From Clostridia bacterium (lineage in GTDB: Bacteria > Bacillota > Clostridia > Oscillospirales > CAG-382): a stretch of DNA of 7,427 nt. Numbering within the stretch: the stretch's first letter is position 1; the number at the start of each line of letters is the position of its first letter. Location of the stretch: the NCBI GenBank assembly GCA_017938055.1, contig JAGBCG010000131.1:1-7427 (forward strand), given 5' to 3'. This document shows, piece after piece, positions 1 to 5,522 of the stretch. A program made the translations under genes and the position numbers. The notes under the pieces are model-generated. The model was not told where the DNA came from. It worked only from the letters and a program-made list of their open reading frames with translations, and did no database searches.

Positions 1-948
1 GGTACGAAATTAAAAGAGCTTATTATTCCTTCAACAGTTAAAGAATTGGAATTTCAGGTGGCAAGTTATTGTCCTGAACTAAAAAAAATAGAATTTAAGA
101 ATGGAACCCTTGCCGGATTTGATGAAGATTCTTTAAGTCTTGGCGCTACATTTATGGTTGAAAATCTTGAAACTTTAATATTACCGGAAAACATCACGCA
201 TATAGGGGAAAATGAATTTAAAGTAGCAGAAGCTGGGAGACATGGGTTTAATTTTATAAAATATCCGGATAATTTAACGATTTATGGAAAAAAAGGTTCA
301 TATGCTGAAGCATACGCTGCAGAACGTAAATTAAAATTCGTGGCCATAAAAGAAGAAATTGTTTCTGCATGGGCAAAGGCAGAAATTGCAAAAGCTGACG
401 AGCTTGGTCTTATTCCCAAAATTCTTGACGGTGTAGATTTAACAGACAAAATCACAAGAGCAGAGTTTGCGGCAGTTGCGGTTAAGGTTTATGAAAATCT
501 TTCCGGTTCGGCAGCAATACCGGCAGTAATTAATCCGTTTACAGATACAAAAGATGTTGAGATTTTGAAAGCATATAATATTGGAGTAGTAAACGGAACA
601 AGTGCAACAACCTATTCGCCTGATGATTTATTGAATCGAGAACAGGCTGCTGCTATGCTCACAAGAGTATTTAAGAAAACATCTATACTGAACTGGACAC
701 TTGCAACAGACAGCCAGTTTGCATTGCCTTATGAAAAGCCAGCACTTTTTGCAGATGATGAAGATATTTCAGACTGGGCAAAAGAGAGCGTTTACTTTAT
801 GGTTGCAAACGGAATCATAAACGGTGTAGGCAATAACAAATTTGCACCGAAGAATGTAACCACAGAGGAACAAGCACAGGGCTATGCGAATGCAACAAGA
901 GAACAGGCATTGCTGATTGCTGTTCGAATGGTTGAGAATTTGAAATAG
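1..948 (+). CDS. SLH-domain surface protein with BspA-like leucine-rich repeats (3' part, start outside window)
   Basis: The reading frame is open from base 1 to the TAG at 946-948, so the gene begins upstream; the in-frame TTG at 46 is internal to a repeat and is not taken as a start. The first ~345 bases encode LRR_5/BspA-type repeats, with units such as LKELIIPSTVKEL and LETLILPENITHIGENEF, ending in the typical cap GSYAEAYAAERKLKF. Three S-layer homology domains follow, at about 364-507 (with ITRAEFA), 532-675 (with FTDT and NREQAAAML) and 748-945 (with FADDEDISDWA and ATREQALLIAVR). SLH triplets bind pyruvylated secondary wall polymer, so the protein is probably exported and held on the cell surface. 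BspA-type repeats usually serve adhesion or binding, but the ligand cannot be told from this fragment. Any signal peptide would be outside the window. No strong terminator follows. The domain calls are firm; the role is inferred. Confidence 0.9.
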   Translation, partial: GTKLKELIIPSTVKELEFQVASYCPELKKIEFKNGTLAGFDEDSLSLGATFMVENLETLILPENITHIGENEFKVAEAGRHGFNFIKYPDNLTIYGKKGSYAEAYAAERKLKFVAIKEEIVSAWAKAEIAKADELGLIPKILDGVDLTDKITRAEFAAVAVKVYENLSGSAAIPAVINPFTDTKDVEILKAYNIGVVNGTSATTYSPDDLLNREQAAAMLTRVFKKTSILNWTLATDSQFALPYEKPALFADDEDISDWAKESVYFMVANGIINGVGNNKFAPKNVTTEEQAQGYANATREQALLIAVRMVENLK

Positions 949-978
949 AACCGTTATGTTATAGTTTTTCTGAATATG

Positions 979-1007
979 TTGACAAATATTTTTGATTATT
1001 TTATAAC
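979..1007 (+). promoter_or_regulatory. Possible sigma-A promoter just after the SLH gene
   Basis: TTGACA at 979-984 and TATAAC at 1002-1007 are separated by 17 bp. The match is good (one mismatch in the -10 box), but the DNA is very AT-rich and chance matches are common. It would start transcription near 1014, giving either a ~210-nt leader for the transporter gene or a short transcript ending at the weak hairpin at 1057-1078. Confidence 0.4.
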
Positions 1008-1056
1008 AAATTATAAAATAAAGGTGTTTAAAAATTTGATTTAAGCATATATGGTT

Positions 1057-1078
1057 AAAGTTGTAACTTTGGTTTTTT
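1057..1078 (+). terminator. Weak candidate terminator between the SLH gene and the transporter gene
   Basis: AAAGT (1057-1061) can pair with ACTTT (1066-1070) around a TGTA loop, and a run of six T lies at 1073-1078. Only five Watson-Crick pairs form, extended outward by G-U wobbles. It is the only terminator-like structure I find after the SLH gene, but its stem is weak. Confidence 0.25.
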
Positions 1079-1163
1079 CATTATATAGAATTAATTTCTA
1101 TGCGAAATATCGACAGAAAAATTATTCCACAGAAAATAAAGTTATAGGGTGGATAAGTAAAAG

Positions 1164-1192
1164 TTGACAAAATCTGCTTTCGGGAGTATAAT
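1164..1192 (+). promoter_or_regulatory. Consensus sigma-A promoter for the CDF transporter unit
   Basis: TTGACA (1164-1169) and TATAAT (1187-1192) are both perfect, with a 17-bp spacer (1170-1186). The expected start site is near 1199, leaving a leader of only about 25 nt before the ATG at 1224. That leaves no room for a metal-sensing riboswitch on this transcript, so control, if any, should act at the promoter. Confidence 0.88.
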
Positions 1193-1193
1193 G

Positions 1194-1207
1194 TAAGAAA
1201 TATCTTA
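1194..1207 (+). promoter_or_regulatory. Inverted repeat at the transcription start, possible operator
   Basis: TAAGA (1194-1198) and TCTTA (1203-1207) form a perfect 5-bp inverted repeat around AATA. It begins one base after the -10 box and covers the predicted +1, a place where a repressor would block transcription. I do not recognise it as the box of a known metal regulator. A 5-bp repeat in AT-rich DNA may be chance. Confidence 0.3.
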
Positions 1208-1223
1208 GGCAAAGGAGCTTGTT

Positions 1224-2393
1224 ATGATAGGTATTCTTTCGAGAATTTTTATAAAAGACCGTAAGAATTATTCAGATGCAGGTGTGCGTTCAAAATACGG
1301 ATATTTGTGCGGAATTGTGGGAATAGTGTTGAATTTTTTTCTATTTTGTGTAAAAATGCTTGCAGGAACAATATCAAATTCCGTTTCGATATGTGCCGAT
1401 GCCTTTAATAATCTTGGTGATGCAGGCTCCTCGGTTGTAACTCTTTTTGGTTTTAAGGCAGCATCCATAAAGCCTGACAGCGATCACCCGTTTGGTCATG
1501 GAAGATATGAATATATATCGGGCTTTGCTGTATCTATATTTATAATTCTTATGGGAATTGAGTTTGTAAAAAGCTCGGTACAGAAAATTATATCAGGCTC
1601 GACAAATACAAAATTTACATTGCTTACAACAATAATTCTTGTTTTGTCAGTGGCGGTAAAGGTTTATATATTCATTTATAATAAATCGGTTGGAAGAAAA
1701 ATATCCTCTCCCACACTTATTGCAACGGGAACAGATGCACTTGGCGACTGCGTTTCAACAAGTGTCATACTCATAAGCTCTGCGGTTACGTATTATGCAA
1801 ATGTTTCACTTGACGGCTGGTGTGGTCTTGGAGTGTCGCTGTTTATAATATATTCGGGAATAAATGCGGCAAAAGAAACGATAGACCCGTTGCTTGGAAA
1901 ACCACCCAGCAAGGAATTTGTAGACAAAGTTACGAAAATTCTCATGTCACATGAAGAAATACTTGGCATACATGACCTTGTTGTACACGATTATGCACCA
2001 GGACACATAATGATTTCTGTGCATGCGGAAATATCAGATAAATCTGACCTGATACTTGCACATGAGCTTGTGGATAAAGTGGAACAGGAAATATGTGAAA
2101 AAATGTGCTGTGAAGCAGTGATACATATGGACCCCATATCGACAGATGACAATCTTGTGAATAAAACCAAACAGGAGCTGCACGAGGTGTTAAAGTCAAT
2201 TCATGAGGAAGTGACAATTCACGATTTCAGAATGGTTGAAGGAAATACCCAGATTAATTTGATATTTGATGCGGTTGTTCCTTTTGAAGTTAAAGAAGAT
2301 AATGATAGCCTGAAAAAGAAAATAGGACTGCTCGCAAAGGATTTGGATAAAAGATATAATGCAGTTGTAAAAATTGACAGGAAGATGGTTTAA
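1224..2393 (+). CDS. Cation diffusion facilitator (CDF) metal exporter, probable manganese type
   Basis: Inner-membrane divalent-metal/proton antiporter of the CDF family. The start is set by AAAGGAG at 1211-1217, six bases before the ATG. About six membrane segments can be seen at residues ~28-50, 52-78, 98-116, 132-152, 167-190 and 196-212. The transport site is N62-x3-D66 in helix 2 and D171-x3-D175 in helix 5, rather than the His/Asp pairs of zinc CDFs; this ND-DD pattern is known from manganese exporters such as MntE. The family motif HPFGHGRYEY is at 88-97. The cytoplasmic dimerisation domain (~225-310) resembles that of E. coli FieF and keeps the corresponding ligands H250, H267, H280, H301 and D303. 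A further ~75 residues (312-388) look like a second, degenerate copy of that domain, making the protein longer (389 aa) than the usual ~300. The family is certain; Mn specificity is inferred. A small cysteine-containing gene follows after 3 bp. Confidence 0.93.
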   Translation: MIGILSRIFIKDRKNYSDAGVRSKYGYLCGIVGIVLNFFLFCVKMLAGTISNSVSICADAFNNLGDAGSSVVTLFGFKAASIKPDSDHPFGHGRYEYISGFAVSIFIILMGIEFVKSSVQKIISGSTNTKFTLLTTIILVLSVAVKVYIFIYNKSVGRKISSPTLIATGTDALGDCVSTSVILISSAVTYYANVSLDGWCGLGVSLFIIYSGINAAKETIDPLLGKPPSKEFVDKVTKILMSHEEILGIHDLVVHDYAPGHIMISVHAEISDKSDLILAHELVDKVEQEICEKMCCEAVIHMDPISTDDNLVNKTKQELHEVLKSIHEEVTIHDFRMVEGNTQINLIFDAVVPFEVKEDNDSLKKKIGLLAKDLDKRYNAVVKIDRKMV

Positions 2394-2396
2394 AAG

Positions 2397-2594
2397 ATGA
2401 ATGATATAAAAAAGGCACAGACAGGCTGTAATTGTGACTATTGTGTTCATTATGACTGGGATGATGAGGGGCAGGCATATGAGTGTAATATGAGTCTTGA
2501 TGAGGACGAAATGGTGTACTTTCTAAAGGGACAGTATAAAAATTGCCCGTACTTCCGTGCATACGACGAGTATAAAATTGCAAGAAAGCAGTAA
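2397..2594 (+). CDS. Small four-cysteine protein, DUF6472-like, function unknown
   Basis: A 65-residue acidic protein that I recognise from memory as a small Clostridia family (DUF6472). Its features are C11-x-C13-x2-C16, C30 and C50, an acidic centre (LDEDEMVYFLKG) and the ending CPYFRAYDEYKIARKQ. Four of the cysteines (C13, C16, C30, C50) are spaced so that they could hold a zinc ion or a metal centre, but this is inference. It has no signal peptide or membrane segment, so it is probably cytoplasmic. The ATG lies 3 bp after the transporter's stop codon. The nearest AGGA (2379-2382) is 14 bases upstream, which is weak, so translation is probably coupled to the transporter. No promoter of its own is visible. 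The family call is likely; the function is unknown. Confidence 0.82.
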   Translation: MNDIKKAQTGCNCDYCVHYDWDDEGQAYECNMSLDEDEMVYFLKGQYKNCPYFRAYDEYKIARKQ

Positions 2595-2597
2595 ATT

Positions 2598-2625
2598 AAG
2601 GAAAATTGAGTCAAATATCCTTTTT
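2598..2625 (+). terminator. Weak candidate terminator after the small cysteine protein
   Basis: AAGGA (2598-2602) pairs with TCCTT (2618-2622), and the T run extends from 2621 to 2625. The stem has only five continuous pairs and a broken interior. Its place, between the stop at 2594 and the next promoter at 2661, is what a terminator would need, but the structure alone is not convincing. Confidence 0.3.
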
Positions 2626-2660
2626 ATTGTCAAAAAATTGTTAATTTATGTTATATTGTC

Positions 2661-2689
2661 TTGATATTTTGGTGTAAGCGGTTTATAAT
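2661..2689 (+). promoter_or_regulatory. Sigma-A promoter for ireB
   Basis: TTGATA (2661-2666) and a perfect TATAAT (2684-2689) are separated by 17 bp. Transcription should begin near 2696, giving a leader of ~33 nt to the ireB start. Confidence 0.78.
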
Positions 2690-2728
2690 GATAATGTGTA
2701 ATTTTATCGGGCGAAAGCGAGTGATATT

Positions 2729-2989
2729 ATGTCTGAAAATAAGAATGATAAAACAATAACCTTTTCCATCAATCAGCTAAAAGAGCTTGAAATGAAGGAC
2801 ACATTAAAGCAGGTTTACGACGCACTTGTGGAAAAGGGCTATAATCCAATAAATCAGATAGTGGGATATATTCTTTCTGAAGATCCTACGTATATTACAA
2901 GCTATAATAATGCCCGCGGACTTATCAGAAAGCTGGACAGAGATGAGCTTATGAAAATACTTGTTAACAGCTATCTGAACAATCAATAA
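2729..2989 (+). CDS. ireB: IreB family regulatory phosphoprotein (UPF0297/DUF965, YrzL)
   Basis: An 86-residue protein of the IreB family, identified by the highly conserved core KGYNPINQIVGYILSEDPTYI (about residues 36-56) followed by NARGLIRKLDRDEL. In Enterococcus faecalis, IreB is phosphorylated on N-terminal threonines by the PASTA kinase IreK and acts negatively in cephalosporin resistance. Here T9 sits in the context DKTITF, which resembles the E. faecalis phosphosite region as I remember it. The protein is small, cytoplasmic and without membrane segments. The ribosome site is unusual: instead of a plain AGGAGG there is GTGAT at 2721-2725, matching the outer part of the anti-Shine-Dalgarno complement (AGGAGGTGATC), three bases before the ATG. 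In many Firmicutes ireB is followed by ruvX; here it is followed, 19 bp later, by an unnamed small gene. The family call is very secure; the role is transferred from Enterococcus. Confidence 0.95.
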   Translation: MSENKNDKTITFSINQLKELEMKDTLKQVYDALVEKGYNPINQIVGYILSEDPTYITSYNNARGLIRKLDRDELMKILVNSYLNNQ

Positions 2990-2994
2990 ATCTG

Positions 2995-3002
2995 AAAGGA
3001 AG
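2995..3002 (+). promoter_or_regulatory. Ribosome binding site deciding the start at 3009
   Basis: AAAGGAAG at 2995-3002 directly abuts the first ATG (3003), which is too close for initiation. It is well spaced (about 6-8 bases from the GGA core) for the second in-frame ATG at 3009, so the shorter product is preferred. Confidence 0.65.
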
Positions 3003-3008
3003 ATGCAG

Positions 3009-3278
3009 ATGGCAAGTCCCATGGTTTATAAGGGCAGACCTGTTGTGAGAGATGGAAACAAGGTGTATTTTGGAGAGCCTTACAATAAGTATATGGTAGT
3101 ACTTACGGTGTTGGAAAATGTAAATGAGCTTCCATCAAGAATACTTGTTCAGCTTCAGAGTACAGATCCTGCACTTGCAATGACGAGCGAAAAAATCATT
3201 AAAGAAGTTGAAAGAAAAAACCTTTATGATGCCTTCGAGCTTGGCTCGGTTTGGCTTGAAAAACAGCTTGCAGAGTAA
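3009..3278 (+). CDS. Conserved small protein of unknown function, second gene of the ireB unit
   Basis: An 89-residue protein starting MASPMVYKGRPVVRDG; an alternative start at 3003 would add two residues. It resembles unnamed ~90-residue proteins that I recall from Clostridia, with an N-terminal YKGxPLVRxGNxIYYG-like segment, a central KYMVVLTVLE strand, VQLQSTDPAL, and a C-terminal helix ending DAFELGSVWLEKQLAE. I cannot give a family number or function. The pattern of alternating short strands and one or two helices suggests a compact alpha/beta cytoplasmic protein; no cysteines, signal peptide or membrane segment are present. It lies 19 bp after ireB with no promoter between, and a strong terminator follows 3 bp after its stop, so the two genes form a closed bicistronic unit. 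A link to the IreB pathway is suggested only by this arrangement. Confidence 0.85.
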   Translation: MASPMVYKGRPVVRDGNKVYFGEPYNKYMVVLTVLENVNELPSRILVQLQSTDPALAMTSEKIIKEVERKNLYDAFELGSVWLEKQLAE

Positions 3279-3281
3279 AAT

Positions 3282-3309
3282 AAAAACGTCTCTTTTGAGA
3301 CGTTTTTTT
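3282..3309 (+). terminator. Strong intrinsic terminator of the ireB unit
   Basis: An 11-bp perfect stem pairs 3282-3292 with 3297-3307 around a TTTT loop (core ACGTCTC / GAGACGT), with T continuing to 3309. The A run on the left arm means it could also act on the opposite strand. Confidence 0.95.
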
Positions 3310-3351
3310 CTGTAAATTCGAAAAACAGGCGTACAGTAATAATTTGTTTTT

Positions 3352-3384
3352 AAAGGTTACTGGGTTTTACAGTAGCTTTTTTTT
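3352..3384 (+). terminator. Second terminator-like hairpin upstream of glgB
   Basis: 3352-3362 pairs with 3370-3380 (core GTTACTG / CAGTAGC, with two G-U pairs) around a 7-base loop, followed by eight T at 3377-3384. It lies about 45 bp after the strong terminator and upstream of the glgB promoter, so it is either a back-up terminator or the end of a very short transcript. Confidence 0.65.
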
Positions 3385-3503
3385 ATACTTCAAATTATTG
3401 GAAAATTTATGCAAAATCTACAAAAAAACACAAAAATTTTTACGTGTTTACATATAAATAACAAATTATGATAAAAAACTTTTAATATTTTGCTTCGAAA
3501 TTG

Positions 3504-3532
3504 TTGAATTATCTTTCTGAATGTGTTATCAT
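3504..3532 (+). promoter_or_regulatory. Promoter of the glg operon (extended -10)
   Basis: TTGAAT (3504-3509), a 17-bp spacer, then TATCAT (3527-3532) preceded by TG at 3524-3525, which gives an extended -10 element. Transcription should start near 3539, leaving a ~30-nt leader with AAGGA at 3556-3560 before the glgB ATG. The stretch between the hairpin at 3384 and this promoter is AT-rich, and I see no gene in it. Confidence 0.68.
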
Positions 3533-3568
3533 GTATATGTATAAATCCAATCGGGAAGGAAAATAGCC

Positions 3569-5500
3569 ATGGCACCCAAAATAAAACCCAATCTTGCACA
3601 GTATTATTTTCATGAAGGCACAAATTTTTCAGCTTATGAATATTTAGGTGCTCATTATGATAAAGAAAAGGGCATTTATACCTTCAGAACATGGGCACCA
3701 AATGCGGATGAGGTGTTTGTGACGGGTGATTTTTGTAACTGGTCTGATTCCATTCCCATGACAAGAGAAACCAAGGCGGGACTCTGGAGTGCAACGCTTC
3801 ACGGTCCTGAGGAAAACTTTAAGTATAAGTATATAATCAAGAGGGACGGCAGAGAGCTGTATAAAGCCGACCCCTATGCCTTTTACTGCGAAAAAGCACC
3901 CGATACCGCATCGGTTTTTTATAACTCCAAATATAAATGGGGCGACGGAGCATGGATGAAATACCGTAAAAAGAACTATCATGAGCCGGAATATTCATTG
4001 CCCATAAATATTTATGAAGTGCATGCAGGCTCTTGGAAGCTTAAAGAGGACGGTGCTTTCCTCAATTACAGAGAGCTTGCACATGAGCTTTGTGCTTATG
4101 TCAAGAGCATGGGATATACTCATGTAGAACTTATGCCTGTTGCAGAGCATCCCTTTGACGGCTCATGGGGATATCAGGTTTGCGGATACTATGCACCTAC
4201 GTCAAGATACGGAAACCCTGATGATTTTAAGTATTTTGTTGACTATATGCATAAAGCGGGTGTCGGCGTAATTCTTGACTGGGTACCTGCACATTTTCCG
4301 AAGGATGCACATGGACTGTATGAATTTGACGGCTCACCGCTTTATGAATATCAGGGACATGACAGAATGGAAAGCAGAGGCTGGGGAACAAGACGTTTTG
4401 ATGTAGGACGTAATGAGGTACAGTGCTTCTTGTTCTCAAACGCACTTTTCTGGTTAAGGGAATTTCATATAGACGGATTGAGAGTAGATGCTGTCGCATC
4501 CATGATATACCTTGATTTTGATAAAGAACCGGGCGAGTGGTTCCCAAATCCTGATGGAAGCAATGACTGTAAGCAAGCGGTTGCATTCTTTAAAAAATTA
4601 GGCAATCTTGTAAGAGAGGAATTTCCCGACACACTTCTTGTGGCTGAGGAATCTACGGCATGGCAGAAGGTCAGTAAACCTGCGGATGCAGGAGGTCTGG
4701 GGTTTAACTATAAGTGGAATATGGGATGGATGAATGACTTGCTTTCTTATATAAAGCTTGACCCTATTTACAGAAGCAGTCATCATGAAAAGGTGACGTT
4801 TTCACTTATGTATGCCTATAATGAAAACTTTATTTTGCCAATATCACATGACGAGGTTGTACACGGCAAAAAATCATTGCTTGATAAAGCACCGGGTGAT
4901 TACTGGCAAAAGTTTGCAGGAACAAGGGCGTTTTTGGGATATATGATGACACATCCGGGTAAAAAACTGCTGTTTATGGGAAGTGAAATCGGACAGTTCA
5001 GAGAATGGGACTATAAAGGAAGCATAGAGTGGTTTTTGCTTGGTTATGAGATGCATGCAAAATTCAAAGAGTTTGTCAAAGACCTCAATTTTGTATATCT
5101 TGAAAATAAGCCTTTGTGGGAAATTGACTATTCATGGGATGGTTTTCGCTGGATAGATGCAGATAACAGACAGTGGGGAATTCTTTCATATGTCAGATAC
5201 GATAAAGAGGGAAACTGCGTTGTTGCTGTAATTAATTTTACGCCTGTTGGCAGGGACGGATATATTCTGGGAGTTCCTGAATCGGGAAGCTATACAGAGC
5301 TTATTAACAGCGATGACATAAAATATGGTGGAACGGGAAGAACTAATATAAATCCTGTGTTGGCATATAAAAACAGGTGTCATAACATGGACAATTCTAT
5401 AAAAATAGATGTTGGTCCTTACGGTGCCGTTGTTCTCAAGCATGTGAAAAAAAGAACAAGAAAGAGTAAGAAAACTAATAATTATAATACAGAAGATTAA
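3569..5500 (+). CDS. glgB: 1,4-alpha-glucan branching enzyme (GH13)
   Basis: Cytoplasmic enzyme that cuts an alpha-1,4 glucan chain and re-attaches it by an alpha-1,6 bond, branching glycogen. An N-terminal CBM48 domain covers about residues 20-120 (TWAPNADEVFVTGDFCNW), the GH13 barrel about 147-505, and a C-terminal beta domain about 525-625. The four GH13 regions are present: DWVPAHF (D237), GLRVDAVA with nucleophile D307, LVAEEST with acid/base E360, and ISHDEVVHG with D428; the GlgB signature ELMPVAEHPFDGSWGYQ starts at 187. At 643 residues it is the short Firmicutes form with a single N-terminal domain. The C-terminus (about 624-637) is a Lys/Arg-rich tail. AAGGA at 3556-3560 supports the ATG at 3569. 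It is the first gene of the glg operon; glgC follows 22 bp downstream. Confidence 0.97.
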   Translation: MAPKIKPNLAQYYFHEGTNFSAYEYLGAHYDKEKGIYTFRTWAPNADEVFVTGDFCNWSDSIPMTRETKAGLWSATLHGPEENFKYKYIIKRDGRELYKADPYAFYCEKAPDTASVFYNSKYKWGDGAWMKYRKKNYHEPEYSLPINIYEVHAGSWKLKEDGAFLNYRELAHELCAYVKSMGYTHVELMPVAEHPFDGSWGYQVCGYYAPTSRYGNPDDFKYFVDYMHKAGVGVILDWVPAHFPKDAHGLYEFDGSPLYEYQGHDRMESRGWGTRRFDVGRNEVQCFLFSNALFWLREFHIDGLRVDAVASMIYLDFDKEPGEWFPNPDGSNDCKQAVAFFKKLGNLVREEFPDTLLVAEESTAWQKVSKPADAGGLGFNYKWNMGWMNDLLSYIKLDPIYRSSHHEKVTFSLMYAYNENFILPISHDEVVHGKKSLLDKAPGDYWQKFAGTRAFLGYMMTHPGKKLLFMGSEIGQFREWDYKGSIEWFLLGYEMHAKFKEFVKDLNFVYLENKPLWEIDYSWDGFRWIDADNRQWGILSYVRYDKEGNCVVAVINFTPVGRDGYILGVPESGSYTELINSDDIKYGGTGRTNINPVLAYKNRCHNMDNSIKIDVGPYGAVVLKHVKKRTRKSKKTNNYNTED

Positions 5501-5522
5501 GTGTTTGGAGGCGTTAGTATAA

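Noticed and set aside
1085..1101. Inverted repeat ATAGAA-TTAAT-TTCTAT in the spacer before the CDF gene.
   Set aside because: It lies 60 bp upstream of the -35 box and consists almost only of A and T. Chance repeats of this size are expected here.
1148..1156. GGTGGATAA, eight of nine bases matching the complement of a DnaA box (TTATCCACA), with TTATTCCACA nearby.
   Set aside because: It is a single imperfect match without a cluster, an AT-rich unwinding element or dnaA/dnaN neighbours, so it is not evidence of an origin.
1014..1223. Possible yybP-ykoY manganese riboswitch leader for the predicted manganese exporter.
   Set aside because: I do not see the conserved core motifs of that riboswitch. 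GGGAGTA near 1183 is part of the promoter spacer and -10 box.
4227..4586. Open reading frame of 119 codons on the minus strand inside glgB.
   Set aside because: It is antisense to the conserved catalytic core of glgB, has no recognisable protein features, and is explained by the codon use of the real gene.
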